A stretch of 64,000 nt of DNA from Monosporascus cannonballus (taxonomy: Eukaryota; Ascomycota; Sordariomycetes; Xylariales). Below are positions 11,025 to 24,409 of the stretch, piece by piece. The DNA is taken from assembly GCA_004154925.1 (NCBI GenBank), contig QJNS01000032.1, positions 62,001 through 126,000 of the forward strand, given 5' to 3'. A program made the position numbers and the translations under genes. Under the pieces are notes generated by a model. The model had not been told where the DNA came from. It made no database searches and saw nothing but the letters and a program-made list of their open reading frames with translations. Numbering within the stretch: the stretch's first letter is position 1; every line of letters starts with the position of its first letter.

Positions 11025-14000
11025 CGATCTCCCCTTTCCTAAAAATCTTGCCTTTAAAATTTTTCTTTTTTCTTTTTTTTCCGTTTGGTAAATAACTTTT
11101 TTTCTTCTTTTATTCTTAATTATGTCGTTTTGTATTTCCAAAATTTATCGTATTCCTCGTTTTTTTTACTGGTTGTCGTATTAATTTATAAAAGCCTGTA
11201 ACGAATTCGGATATAAAATTATACCTCGTTTTTATTATTTTTCGAAAGATTTAAAGTATAAAATAATAAGAGTTTTTTTAAAATATAAAAAATATATTAA
11301 TCGGGGTCAGTTCTATAATAATACCGGTATACCGTTTTCTTTTTATAAAATATTTGCCAAAAGTATTAACGTTTAAAACGTAAAAAAACGTTTGCCAAAA
11401 AATAATTACTAAAGCTTTAACGGCTTTATCTTAAAGCTTAACGTCGTTATGAAAAAGAAATAAACAAAGTTTTTTCTCGTCTTATTCGTTTACGCAAGCA
11501 AAAGATGCTAGCTCGTTCGAAAGGCGTTATCATGGTGCAACGTAGGCTCCAGTTATTGGACGAATTGGAAGGACAAGAACGTCAGGAACAGGAACAGCCG
11601 GAAGCTGCCGTTACGGCTGCCACGTTAACGCAGGCCGCGGCCAACTAGCTCGACCTCTCGGCTACTAATTGGTCGACTATTAACTGGGACGCGCCCGTCG
11701 TTATTGGTAAAAGTTCTTCAGCAGGCGCTGGGCGCCAATAAGGTTCTTAGCAGGTTCCCAGGTATTTTCGAAGTCCGGGTGCTTTTTCCACTTAATTAGG
11801 TATTAGGTAAATCCGTCTTATTTTCGTATATCGAGAATTTTTTCTATTTTATATATTTATTCGTATTTTATTTCCGTATCGTTTCATGCCGTATATATTT
11901 TGATTATATTTACTGTTAATTCGAGTAAAAAAAAGTAAAAAAGTGAATAAAATTTGATATTAGGTAAAAGTTTTAATTAATAATTATTTTTTAAGATTTT
12001 TTAGCGATTTTATATAGACCGATATACTTAAAATCAAGTTTTTTAATGGGTCGTTTTATTTCAATATTTTTAATAATAAAATAACCATATTTTTTGAAAA
12101 TTAATCCTTTTAATCTTTTCTGATTATAAAATTTATTTATTTGGTTTTATACGAATTTTAATTTTAATTTTATTTTTTAATTTATTTATCGTAATTATTT
12201 TAACAAATAAAATTATTTTAATATTAATTAAACAGTTATCGTATATTGTTTTATATAGTTTGGGAATAAAAATAAAATTTATATTTATTAATATTATTTT
12301 AATATTTTCGTAATCACTGATATTATAAGCCAATTATATAATAAGTAATCTTTTAACCTAGTTATTTTATTCGTAATTAATATATTATCGTAAATAAATT
12401 TATAAGGTTTGGTTTATTCGTTTTATTTATTTATTTATTTAAAAATTAAAAACGGTAAATAATTTGTAATTTAAATCAATTTATATTATAAAACCTTGCC
12501 AAAATTTAAATATAAATATCGATTTTTATCCGAAATAGCGTTTATTAATAATCTGTATATGTTAACATATATTTAAAGAAAATATATACCAATTATTTGG
12601 CGTTTATATCTTCGTAATACAATAAAAAATAAGACATTTTCGTAAACCGGTTAACCATTACGAAAATACTATCCTAATATATTTTTATAATTAAATTTTT
12701 TAATATAAGAAATTTAGTAATAAAATTGAGTATAATTAAATACTATAATCGTTTTACGATTAATAATAATTATAATTTTCTATATAACTTATATCGTCGA
12801 ATTTTTATTTTAACGTAAATTTCGCATTACTATATAATTTTCTATATTATTAATTTTATTTTAAAAAAGGAATATGTACGTTAAAGCCGTTCTAGGGTGT
12901 TATAAATCCCTGGATGTCCATATAACTAAGGTTCGTATATTTTTCGCACTAAATCCTTTTAATATTTTTCTTGAATTTGTAGCTTATTTGTTCTTTGGTT
13001 TTCTAGAAAACCGTTATTATACTACTAGATTTTCTGCTACATACCAAAAGGTACTGCCCGAATTATCGTAATTTATCGCGGGCGTAAATATCCTTTTATA
13101 ATGGTATCGAAAATTGTATGGCTAACTTTGATCAAATTTTCTTCAAAATTTGATTACTTGCTTAAAGCATTTGCTTTACCGTTCTTTAATTTTTTTATAG
13201 ATAATAACGCAATCGAAGTTCGCCAATTTTTCCGCGTAACGAAATTATCGTTTTATAAATTTCCTGGTCGTAATAAATCGGGTAAGATTTTAATAATTTA
13301 TATAAACCTTAATCTGATATAAATTTCCCTTTAAAAAATACCTAAACTTTTGGAATATTATAATAATAACCATAAATTCCTTATTTAAAATACCGCAATT
13401 AAATTCGGTTCTTTTTAACTTATATAAAAAATACAACAAGGTATAATTTGCTTTAATTATTTTCTTATCCGATTTTTACGTTTAACGCGTAATTCGAAAT
13501 ATCGGTTTTCATTTTAACAGTACGATTTAAATCGTATATAATTAATACTAGCTCGCTAATAATCGCATCTTTAATATTTTAAAATGCTTTTTCTATATCG
13601 GACATCTATTTGAACTTTTTTGCTTTTTTCGTAAAGTTCGTTAAAGATATAGCTATTTTGCTAAAGTTTTGAATAAATTTCCTATAATAATTGGCGAATC
13701 CAAAAAATACCAATATCTTCTTAATTATACTTAGTGTTTGTTATTCCATAACTATAGCGATTTTCTTAGGATTTATCTTAATATGTTCTAAGATAATAAT
13801 ATATCCCAGATATTTTACTTCTTATACGTAAAACTAATTTTTTTGTATTAAAAAATAACTTTACGTTCTATAAAACTTAAGAACCCTTATAAATATATTC
13901 TGCATATTTTCTTTCCGCTTTTAAGAAAATAAAAATGTTATCGAGGTTGCAAACGAAAAAGAAATATCAAGATATTCTTGTAATACGTAATTAATTATTT

Positions 14001-14620
14001 GCTAAAAAATTATTAATACGTTAGTAAGTTCTATTAGTATAATTAAGTATTTAAATAATTTATATTTCATCCTAAAAACTATTTTTTATTCGTATTTTTT
14101 CTTAATCTTAATAAGATTAGATTTATTTCTAAGATCGAATATTATAAACCATTTAATTCCATAAAATCGGTCTTTTATTTTTGTAATTTAGGATAATAGT
14201 ATTTAATCCTTAATAATGATATCATTCAGGAATCGATAATTAACCATAAGTTGTAATTTTCCGGTTTTTTTTAGTATGAAAAATATAAGGTATTTTGTTA
14301 GTAATTTCGAAAATTAAATTTATCCTTTTGGTAATCAATCTTCTACATAATTTCTGAAAATACGTAATTCGTTTCCGTTAAGGTTATAAATAAGGTAAAA
14401 CTTCGTCAAAAATCTTTCCTTAAGAATTATTTCATAATTTTATCTGCTATATTTTAATAATTTCGTATTAGGGGTTTTTTTTTTAAAAACTATAGTTATC
14501 TATAATATTATAATAACATATTAATCAGATTTTCTAACTTTTGGAGCTACTATTTTAAATCGTTATTAAATTACTTTAATTCCGTTTTAATAATAATAAC
14601 GATACGTTATATTTTTCTTT
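11025..14620 (-). mobile_element. Element C, segment 1 (antisense ORF, integrase, RNase H, RT)
   Basis: Element C is a chromovirus split into three pieces by D and F: 10666-14625, 21954-24221 and 31116-31749. Joined, with the 14 missing LTR bases, the pieces sum to about 6.88 kb, in line with 6.64-6.72 kb for B, G and I. In this piece the chromodomain is at about 11715-11860, the integrase at about 11900-13400, and the reverse transcriptase motif at 13937-13948 (YxDD changed to NLDN). D interrupts between reverse transcriptase and protease at AATGC, 14621-14625. Confidence 0.87.
11122..11741 (+). pseudogene. Element C antisense ORF: Zn2Cys6-like protein remnant
   Basis: The frame starts at an ATG (11122; MSFCISKIYR) on the strand opposite to gag-pol. 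The residues at 11227-11316 show R-x2-Y-x6-Y-x8-Y-x2-Y-x6-Y, that is, a C-x2-C-x6-C-x8-C-x2-C-x6-C zinc cluster with five cysteines now tyrosine and the first an arginine. Downstream is a basic helical region (RLRKQKM), then a Glu/Gln-rich stretch and an Ala-rich region ending in SSAGAGRQ and TAA at 11739-11741. The two ends are in different frames, so at least one indel has occurred. The part from about 11430 to 11720 is strikingly less mutated than its surroundings. Homologues: I (48021-48636), G and B. Confidence 0.72.
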
Positions 14621-14625
14621 AATGC

Positions 14626-15043
14626 TGTAACGAACCTGTCATACATCCACCTGGAGATATAAGCAGTATCCGAAATGGGTCTTGATTTGCAGGTAACAGT
14701 AAAGCGAGGAATAATTCAGAAATCTATTCGTTAAAAAGATTTAAGTACTTTTCCCTTAATTAAAGAACGGTGAAGTTACCTTTAATTAAAAGCTTAGATT
14801 AATAGCTAAGGAGCGAAATTAAATAGGTGTTATTTGTATAAAAAACCGATTTATTATATTTCCTAACTCCCAAAATAAGTATATCATAGATCTGTTAAAT
14901 CTGTATAATCTGGTCTCCAGATTACCCAAATCAACCAGATTACCTTAAAAATTAAGCTTTCCATCCGGAATTTAGCCGTAACAGGTTCGCGCTAAGCTTT
15001 AAAGATTAATTTCTTCGAAATAGAAACCCTTATTTCTATAACA
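14626..15043 (-). repeat. Element D left (3') LTR
   Basis: 418 bp from TGTAACGAACC to TTTCTATAACA. It pairs with 21531-21948. The middle contains short direct repeats built around CCAGAT/AGATCA. Confidence 0.9.
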
Positions 15044-15143
15044 TTATTTCCTCTTTCCAAGGATTTTTATCCCAAAGATAAAAACCGTAGGTCGCCGCTT
15101 TATTTTATTGGAAAAAGTTGGAAACGTCCTAGTTAACTTTATC

Positions 15144-15817
15144 ATAATAGGTCGTATCTAAAAAAAAAAAGAAAACCTTGGTTAAATCAACGCGGCTCCC
15201 GCGATACTCGTACTAATTCAATCGAAAAATTTGGCATTAAGGCTTTCCCTTATTCGAACTATATCCGTCTTAGCAAAATCAATTATTTTTACGTTCCGGA
15301 ATACTTAAGCTGCAATTATTGCATCCGTCGGTAACGTCCTTCTTATAACGTTTTAACTATAAATTCGCTATAAAAAATAAACGAAACGTAAGACCATTTA
15401 TTGCGTAAGTAACGTAAAACTAAAAACAGTTTTCTGGCGTACCAAAAAGCTGCAAAAAGGAAATAAAAGGCGGTAGAAAAAGAATTAGCCGAATTATGTC
15501 GTTAGCAGGATAAAAAGTCGAAGAAATTTGTTGGAAAATTAAGGCGTTTACGTTTTTAATAAAACATTTCAAAAAAGGGCGGTAAAGTTATTAAAAGAAA
15601 ATTTAAAATTAAATTAACTGGAAAAACGGGAAAAGATAAAAAAAAAGCAGTATCTTATAGACGCAAAACAAGTACAATTTGCATTTAAAATAAATGCTAT
15701 TTTGAAGGCGTTTATCTTTTTCGATTAAAACGCCGAAAGTTTGAATTTAAGCGGGAAACCGTTATCGCTTATAACCTTAGCCGTACTGGAAACGGTCGGT
15801 CAGGATTTTGGCGGTAA
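15144..15817 (+). pseudogene. Element D antisense ORF: Zn2Cys6-like, lysine-rich protein remnant
   Basis: On the strand opposite to gag-pol, between chromodomain and 3' LTR. One frame stays readable from about 15200 to TAA at 15815-15817, broken only by TAA/TAG codons. Residues at 15251-15346 give Y-x2-Y-x7-Y-x8-C-x2-C-x7-Y, a zinc-cluster spacing with four cysteines changed to tyrosine. Then follows a long Lys/Arg/Glu/Ala-rich helical part (KAAKRKQKAVEKELAELC) and a C-terminal GVYLFRLKRRKFEFKRET. The same C-terminus occurs in element E (GVYFFRLERRRFGFKQRT). The start is placed by comparison with E, at an ATA that could be a mutated ATG; a frameshift separates it from the cluster. Confidence 0.72.
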
Positions 15818-15834
15818 AACATCTTAATTAAGTT

Positions 15835-18800
15835 TATCGTATTCGTTAAGTAATTAAATAATTTCCAAATATTTTCTTCAGGTAAATAATTTTTTTATTT
15901 AACTAAATACTAAATTTTGTTTTTAACTTTTCTGAAATCCAGTATTCGTTCGATTTCGTATTCGTCAAAATCTTTTTCGAATTCCAAATCTTTTTCTAAC
16001 GGAATATTCTTAAATATTAGTTTAAGCGAAGAGATATAAAAAATAAGATATATTTTTATTTTTTTGGGTAACGATAATCGGTAGTTGGTTCTGGAAATAA
16101 CTTTTTCGACCTTAAACGGGCTAAACTTTTTGAAATAGAACTTATCGCTAGGTCTTTTTATTTTAATTTATAAAACGTTCGAAATTACGTTTTGTTTCTG
16201 GCATAATAAGTAAACCTTATTTCTTTTCGTTAAAATTAATCCTTTAATTCTTTTTTTATTATAGTATTAAGTTATCCGTTATTAAAGGAATCGCAATTTA
16301 TTTTGAAAACGGGCTTAAATTATTTTGATTTTTATCGTTAATATTTCTGCTTTTGGGGCAATCGTAATAATTTTCGGTACCTTATTAAACGGTTGCTTTA
16401 ATCGTTCTATTTCTGTATCGTGCCTATATACAGCTGTATAAGGGGATACGCCCATATCCTTATTAATAAATATGTTATAAGCGATTTATGCCAATAATAA
16501 AAGCTTTACCCAGTTATCTTATTAATAATTAACGTAATTTCGAAAATATTATTCCAAAATTTAATTTAATTTTTCAATTTATTTATCCGTTTAAAGGTGA
16601 TACGCCGTTAAGAACTTAAGTTTAGCACTAATTTGTTTAAAAAAATTAATACCAAATTTTGAAATAAAAAACGTATCTTTATTAGAAATAATCTTTTTTA
16701 ATATTCCATATTTGTTAAAGTAATATCTAATAAAAGCATAAGCTAATTATTCTGCCGTTACGTTTCCTTTAAAAGGTAAAAAATACCCATACTTAGTAAA
16801 TCTGTCGACTATCACCTAAACTCCGTTATATTCGACTTTAGTAACTAGGTCCTAAAATAAGGGAAAACTAATGATAAAATCCTAAATTATAATATTCCAT
16901 ATTTTATTAGAAATATTAGTAAGTTATAATAACCCGTAAAGCTTATAACGTATTACCTTAGCCTTATTATAAATATTATAGTTCTTAATTACCTTTTTAA
17001 TTATTTGGCGTAATTCTGGAAAATCGTACTTTTCTTATAATCGTCTAATAATTTTAAAAATTCCTTGGTATCCGTACAATAGGTTTTCGTAAAATTCCTT
17101 TACGAACTGTTTTTATTAATCTTTTGGAACATAAACTTTGCCATAATACAATAACTGATTCCTTAATTATCTTTTTAGCTATTAAACTTTCTTTTATTCC
17201 TTTAAGTTATAAAAATTTCTAAACCGCGTTAAAAATTGGGGGTTAAGTTTTTTAATATTTCGCATAATTATACGGTCCTATTTTTATTGTATTATAACAT
17301 TTACATATTTTTTTTTAGGAACTTTGGAATCGTAATCGCTTTTACGACTAAAAATATCCGCCTGGATATTTTTTTCCCTTAATATAATATATCTTAAAAT
17401 TAAACTTAAACAGAAAAATGATCCAAATCTTATATCGTTTATTTAGTTTTTGTACCTTTATAAATCGGGTAAGGTTTTTATAATTAAAATAAATGTCGAA
17501 AAATTCCTTCGTTCGGCTAAAAAAGGTTCCTATTCTTTAAAAGCGTTAATAATCGCCAACAACTTCTTATCGTAAATTAAGTATTTAAATTCTGCATTTC
17601 GGAATACTTTTAAATAATATGCGATTAAGTATTATTTGCCGTTATTCTTTAATTATTCTAAGACGATACCTAATACATAATCTAAAATATCCGTTTTCAA
17701 GCATTTCTTTTTATTTACGTTAAATAATCTTATTATAAATCTATTAATAATTCCATTTTTTAAAATTTAAAACGCTTTTTTCGCTTTTTCTAAGAATTCA
17801 AATTCCTTTCCCATATACTTTTTGGTAATAAGTTTCGTTAATAACCTAACTATATTTTCGTATCCTTTAATTAAGCCGCGTATATAACCCGTAAATCCTA
17901 AGATCTGCCGGATATCTATAATAGTTATTTTATTAAAAATAAGCCAGTCCTTAATTATTTCCATTTTCAAACGTAAAATCTAAATTTCGCCGGAAATAAA
18001 AATATATCCTAAAAAATTTAATTTCTGCGTATACCATACGCTTTTAGCTAAATTAACTTGGATATTTACTCCGTCCAAAATCTAAAACATTTGGGCGACC
18101 TACTTTTTGTACTTCTCAAAAATCTCGGAGTAAATAAGGATATCGTCGAGATAAACGAACATAAACTTATTCAGAAATTTTCTGAATGTAATTATAATTA
18201 AGCGTTAAAAACTGGCGGGGGCGTTAATAAGTTTTATAAACATTACTTAGTATTCGTAAAGTTCATATATCGTTCTAAATACCGTTTTCCATTTTTTTCC
18301 TTTAGCCATTTTAATACGGTAATAACCGTTTCGGAAATCAAATGCAATAAACCACTTTATTTTATTAACGTTTTTTTAACGTACTTATAAAGGTTAAAAA
18401 GTACCTATTCTTAATTATAATATCGTTCAGCTATTTATAATCGATTATTTTTCTAAAAACCAGATCTTTATTTTCGTTAATTTTTTGCTTTTTATCCTTA
18501 ATTTTTAATACTATAAGGATAAGATATCCAACGGAAAAATTAAAGGGTTAAATATATCCTTTTTTTGGGTTAAATTAAATGCTTTTCCATAAAGCCTTTA
18601 ACTTATTAAGGTTTATATAATAAATCTTATAAATTTTAAGATAATACCCTTCCTTAATAAGTATTTTATGATTTTATTAACCGTAAAATAATAATTCATA
18701 ATTTTCTTTATCCTGAAATAATTTTTTAAATCGTTAATATTCAGGTGGTACTGTAAAAACTTAATTTAAAACCTGTATTTCTTTAATCATATAACAAATT

Positions 18801-21530
18801 TCTTAATAATCCTTTTCAAATAATTCATTTTCCCATAAAAGTATTTAACGTTTTCAATTAATGTATAAATTACTGTTCCTAAGCCATAGCATTCCCAAAA
18901 TAATATCATGCCCAGAGATATCGGCAATATCCAGCGAAATCCGTTCTTGGTACCCTTAAATTTATACGGGAAATTCTTTAATTTCCCGAAAAATTCGTCC
19001 GTTTTCGTACGTAAACAAACTTCCATCCATTATACGTAACTTATAAAATTTCAACTTATATTTCCAAAAAATCTAATACTTTTCTGCCATTATAAGAAAA
19101 ATAAAATTACTTTTTATTTTTAAATCGATTATAACTTTAAACATTTTATTTTTATATCGTAAAAAAATCTCGATTTAGTTATATAATCCTTTGGTTACCT
19201 TATATAAGGTTTTATATATTAGGGCTCCTCGATACCTTATCTTCGAAAACCTTTACCATTTTTTAATTAATATAATCTATTTACGAAAAGGCGTTTCCAT
19301 TCTCGAGCTTTCTTAACTGCGTACTTGGTACAGTAATTATCCATATATGTATATTATTTCTTTCTGCCTAATTAACATCCAAAAGTAATCGTTTTTTTCT
19401 GGCTTAATCCTTGGTTTTGCACTTCTTAAATTATAAAGTCGAAAAGGTATACCTCTGAAGAAAATATTCCCATATTTAGGAACTTATATTAAATACAAAT
19501 TATCGGGGCGTAACATAAATATCCTTACGATATAACCTTTCGACTCCGTTTTAAATTAGGATGTAAATAATAAAACCTGGGATATTCTGGCCATCAGGGA
19601 GTTTCTGTGCATTTATACGTATTATCTGGTTCGGTAAATGTTTTCTTATCCCATCCAGGCCAAAAACCGTTATCTTTTTTTAACTTTAAAATAAACGAAA
19701 TAATCGTCGCGGTAACAAGCGGTAAAATGTAACAAGTCGTAAAAGTTTACCGGTGGTATTTTTCGGTAAATAGTACATTTTAGAAACTTGCAAAGCTCCG
19801 AGAACAATTATTTATAATTACTAATATCTAATCGAAACTAACCGTCCTTTATATGCATTTTACATTTCTGGGAATCAAAATAACACTGGTATCCTAACCC
19901 CATAACTATTCTGGAAACCGTTTATCCTGGGTAATACTTATAGGCTTTAACCTTAAAATCCTAACAAATGAAATAATCTTCGTATTCTGGGATATCGTTC
20001 TAAATCTAAATAATTATAGCAATAATAAATTCTGGTTAAAAGGAAATCGTACTAACTTTTTTCTCCTCTTTTTTTACCTTATTATCGGTTTCTTACTTAA
20101 TTATTCTAATTTTTTTCTGGGGTTAAAAAATTCCTCCTTTTTTTGAAATTCCTTTTAACGGGAAAACGATATTCGCTTTTAAAATATCCCTTCTTACTAC
20201 AATTAAAACATTTCATATTAGATTTATTTTTCATGGGCTCTTTTAAGGCGGAACTTATTTCCTTCTAAAACTTGCCTTTATCCTTTTTATTTTAACTCTT
20301 TAAATCTTTATCGTTATCTCGTTTGCCAGTCCCTTTCTTTTCCAGATACCGATTAAAGGTACGTCGGTCGGCAATAATAACCTTATTTATATATTTTGCA
20401 AGAACTTTTATCTTAAGTTCTATATATAATTTATCTTTAATTTAAAGTTTTAAACCGTTATAATAAGGATAAAATAATACGTTTTTTAACAAATTAAAAA
20501 TAATTATTAAACGATTAAATTCGGTTATATATTCGAATATTAACTTGGTTTAACGAAAAAAATGGAACTGCTGAATTGCATATCATTTTTTATTTAGGTT
20601 TCCAAATAAAATTTGCATTTTTTTCTCGAAATATTTATATTTGCTAAAAATATAATTGGTTATGTCCGAAAATTCCTTAAAATAATTCTGCAAGTAATCT
20701 TTCATAATAAGTTCGAACCATAAAAAAACTTTTCCGATAAGTAATTAGAAAACAGCTATCACTTTTTGATAATCCTCCCTTAAAAAACTTTTATAAAATT
20801 TAAAATAAAGTCGGGCTTGGACCAAAAATCCTTCTATATCCGTAAATCCGTTATAGGGCTTAGGAGGCATTAGCTTATAGCCCTTAACGTCTGGCATTCC
20901 ATAGTAACTAAGGGGTAAAATAATTCCTTTACGGATCTGATTCGCGCTAAATAATAACAAAGTTGAAGTTTTTTTTATTATTTGTTTCGCGTTAAACGAA
21001 GGCAGTCGAAAACCATTTCCTTAATTTCGTCCTTTAGCGGAACCAAATTAAAAAAAAACCGGTTTCTTCCCCTTAGCGAATTAAATATTCTCTTTTTTCA
21101 GGCTTTTAATTTCTTATACCAAAAGGTTCAACCTTTTTTCTATAGTAAGTTCTTTTTTTTCCCTTTAGAACCTCGGCTCCATATTTTTCCTTGGCCCTTT
21201 CTTTAATTATTTCCTTTTCCAACTCCTTTTCTTGGATTTCGATAATATCCTTAGGGGTCGGGGTAAATTATTATCTGGGTTACGAAAATAATCCTCCTTA
21301 AGATTAAATGATAAAAGGTGTTATATTGTTAATTAATTGGAAAAAACTTTTAATAAAAGGTAATTCGTTAAGTTTTATTAATAATATTTTATTGGGTAAT
21401 AACGGGGATCGGGTATGTTATTTATTTTTTAAATATCATTTTATGATATCGTTTTTATTAAATTCCAAAAAGCTTATACTTAATTAGGTTTTAAATTATT
21501 CGTCGTTTATTAATTAAAAAATTATTAAAA
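15835..21530 (-). pseudogene. Element D gag-pol polyprotein remnant
   Basis: Minus-strand order from the right: gag (about 21500-20230; a 71-codon open piece at 20745-20960 with the KPYNGFTDIEGFLVQARLYF capsid start), a CCHC zinc knuckle at 20169-20210 (CFNC..KKGY....Y, two ligands mutated), the protease (about 19100) and its downstream piece 18787-19026, reverse transcriptase with YLDD at 18142-18153, the RT connection and RNase H (open piece 17767-17970 with RQILGFTGYIRGLIKGYENI), integrase (GVSPYTAVYR-like motif near 16,450) and a chromodomain (about 15990-15835; EIERILDFRKVKNKI). Numerous stops make it non-functional. Confidence 0.85.
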
Positions 21531-21948
21531 TATAACGAACTTATTATATATCTATTTGGAAGTATAAGTAATATCCGAAATAAGTTTTAATTTATAAGTA
21601 ATAATAAGGCAAAGAATAATTTAAAAATTTATTTGTTAAAAAGATTTAAATACTTTTTCCTTAATTAAAAAATTGTGCAGTTACTTTTAACTAAAAGCTT
21701 AGATTAATAGCTAAAGAACGAAATTAAGTAAGTGTTATTTATATAAGAAACCGATTTATTATATATCCCAACTCCCAAAGTGAGTATATCGTGGATCTGT
21801 TAAATCTGTATGATCTGGTCTCCAGATCACCCAGATCAACCAGATCACCTTAAGAGCCAAGCTTCCCATCCGGAGTTTAGCCGTAACAGGCTCGCGCTAG
21901 GCCTTAAAGGTTGGTCTCTTCGAGACAGGAACCCCTGTTTCTGTAACA
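21531..21948 (-). repeat. Element D right (5') LTR
   Basis: 418 bp from TATAACGAAC (RIP form of TGTAACGAAC) to TGTTTCTGTAACA. Its outer half is much less mutated than its inner half. It is followed by TSD AATGC. Confidence 0.92.
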
Positions 21949-21953
21949 AATGC

Positions 21954-24216
21954 CTATTTTTTTCTTTTGTTTTATTCCTTTAAGTAATAAGATTTTTATT
22001 ATGTTCTTATGGCTACATTTATCGCCATTCTCGATCGAATATAAAATTTTTTTTTCTTATTTGTTAATAAGATATAAGGCAAACCTTATCTGGCCAATCT
22101 CTTTATTAATTAAAACTCCGTACTAGTACATCTATGGCCTTCTTAAGATTATATCGTAATTCTCAAGTAAAATAATATCGAAATCGATTATCTGAGATTG
22201 TTTTTAGATAAAAATCTTAAAGTAATTAATTTTACGTATAATTTTTCCATTATCGTAAGCGAATTTCTAACTTTCGGCATTCGTTCCTATATAAGGTTTT
22301 AAGTTGTATTTCTATAACAATTTAAGCTTATTAACCATATTTGATGTAATATAATTTCCGCCTAGAGTTTTGCAATTTATTACTGCGGTATATTAATATG
22401 TTCCGATTCATATATCCAAAGTAATAAGGTTATTAACGGCTTTTATCGTTACATTTAAAGCCTTTTTTAGGAATTCCCTTTAATTCCTTTAGGTTTCGTT
22501 ATTTTGCCGCATTTTTATAAGTAACTTTTTTCTTTTAATACCTATATAAATTTATCGAATTGTGTCTGTATTTTTACGTTTAACGCGTTAAGCTATTATA
22601 TTTATCGTTATTATCGGCATATCATTTCTTCGAATTATATCAGTTATTTTTAGTTACGTTATAATTCTTTTTCCTATGAAGTAAATTTTTTTTCATAGTT
22701 TTGATTATATTTTATTATATATTATTTTCATTAATATTTTAAAACTTTCTTATAAACTAACGTAGATTTTCCTTAATAATTTTTTTTCGCAAGGGTTTAT
22801 AATAAATATTAAATAAAAATTAAAATCTAAAATAGTTTTTTGCTAATGTTTTTTTATTATGTGCTCAATTAATTCCTTTTCCGTTTGATAATTATATTAT
22901 TAATAATAATAAAAAGGGCCTTTTTACGGATATTATTTTTTTTCGAACCAGTTTTTTATTTCGGCCAGTTACTAAATATTTCCTGGAGTTATAAATCGAA
23001 CATATCGATATTATTATTTATCGTTTTTATTATTTCCGATATGGTTTAGAAATTCGAATTTTTCATAATATATGTGGATAGTCGGTCCGTAAATATACTA
23101 TTTCCATTTTTCGTAATCAGGATATTCTCGTTATCGACAATATATAATATATATTTTATTATATTAATTAGGTATTCCAGGGCAGATTTTTTTTGTTTAA
23201 TCCTAGTATTCGCGTAATTATCTTTATAATGTTTCTTATTGTGTTCGCGATACTTATTAAGTTAATTTTCTGGCTTTTCGTATTCTCTAATGAACTTTTT
23301 GCCATGGGAAACCTGGTATGTACTTAGGCTGAATTATATTAATAGGTTTGTTTTCGTTTTTTTAGTTTTCTTTGAATTGTTTTTCCAGTATAGGTTTCCA
23401 GTTATCCTAATAGGGTTTTTTAAGTACCTTGTACCATGTTACTTTATGCCCAATTTTGTTACAATTAAAATATTTGATCTGGTTTTAGATCTTTTTATAA
23501 ATAGCTCTTAATTATATAGGTTCTGGTTCCGTGTCGTAAAAAATATTAATATTGGCCATATATCGGAGTTTGTTATTATTTTTTCTTTTAATACCTTTAA
23601 TACGCTAAACGTATTATCGATCGTCGATCTTAATTATTATAATAATATAATCCGATACATAATTAGGTTAATTAAATTTAAAGACTTTTTTTATATTTTT
23701 TTAGACCGTTGAAAAACTCAATTATTAATATTATTTATTTTTCATTTAATTTGAACGTTAATTATATAAATATATTACTGTAATTAAATATTAGTTATTT
23801 TTATCGTAATTATTAAATTTATATTTCGGCTTTTTTTCGTTTATTATTTTAAAAGGTTTTATTAATATTTACTTAAATTATTCGTAATTATTATATATTT
23901 ATATTCTTTCCGGATTTTCTTTTTCGATTAATAAAATAACGTATATTCTTATAGCGGGTTTAAGCTTAATAATTATATTTCCGGTAAATTATCCGATTAC
24001 GAACTTAATTTGTATAATAAGTGTAATTAATTAAATAAAAAAATACCCGAAATATATGCGATATTAAGTTAAAAACAATTATAGCTTGGTCGAAGTTTTA
24101 TTAAAAAGCTTTGGTGTGGGAAATTTAAAAACTTTTTTTAATTTTTTTAGTAAAGTTTAGCTGGATAACCTGGTTTATTCGAAAAGGTTTTGCGGCTTCG
24201 AAAGCTTTTTTTTCCC
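21954..24216 (-). mobile_element. Element C, segment 2 (protease and gag)
   Basis: Resumption of C after element D. The protease remnant is at about 22190-22430 and is colinear with the fragment at 1469-1684. The gag follows to the right and becomes hard to align beyond about 23,690, where it seems to hold extra or rearranged AT-rich sequence. The segment ends at TTAAG (24217-24221), the target of element F. Frames on the plus strand here are shadows. Confidence 0.78.
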
Positions 24217-24221
24217 TTAAG

Positions 24222-24409
24222 TGTAAAAGGCTTCACCTGAGCGGTCTGCAATCAGTTGCCAATGAGAGTTTATTTTCTAGCTAAAGAGAAAAAAAAGGGA
24301 AGATAAAAATACAGTTATATGTGTTTGTATATAAAGCGCTGCGCTAATGCTGCTTGGTATCGGCATTTATCCGGTGCTCCATAATAGGGCTCCATATAGC
24401 CCCATTATA
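24222..24409 (-). repeat. Element F left (3') LTR
   Basis: 188 bp, TGTAAAAGGCTTCACC to CCCATTATA. It is clearly less mutated than the right copy (30923-31110), with which it is colinear without gaps. Confidence 0.88.

Larger units (their letters stand above)
14626..21948 (-). mobile_element. Element D, full-length chromovirus nested in element C
   Basis: 7,323 bp flanked by TSD AATGC (14621-14625 and 21949-21953), with 418-bp LTRs on both sides. It starts TGTAACGAACC and ends TTTCTGTAACA. Its LTR family differs from A/B/C/G/I; the outer 100 bp of its left LTR are very similar, inverted, to the right end of element E. gag-pol is on the minus strand. The 3' LTR is at the left and has the purine tract GGAAAGAGGAAATAA (minus strand) at its inner edge. 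Confidence 0.93.

Noticed and set aside
23290..23511. 73-codon plus-strand frame rich in Phe and Leu
   Set aside because: Shadow of the element C gag remnant; T-rich composition explains the residues.
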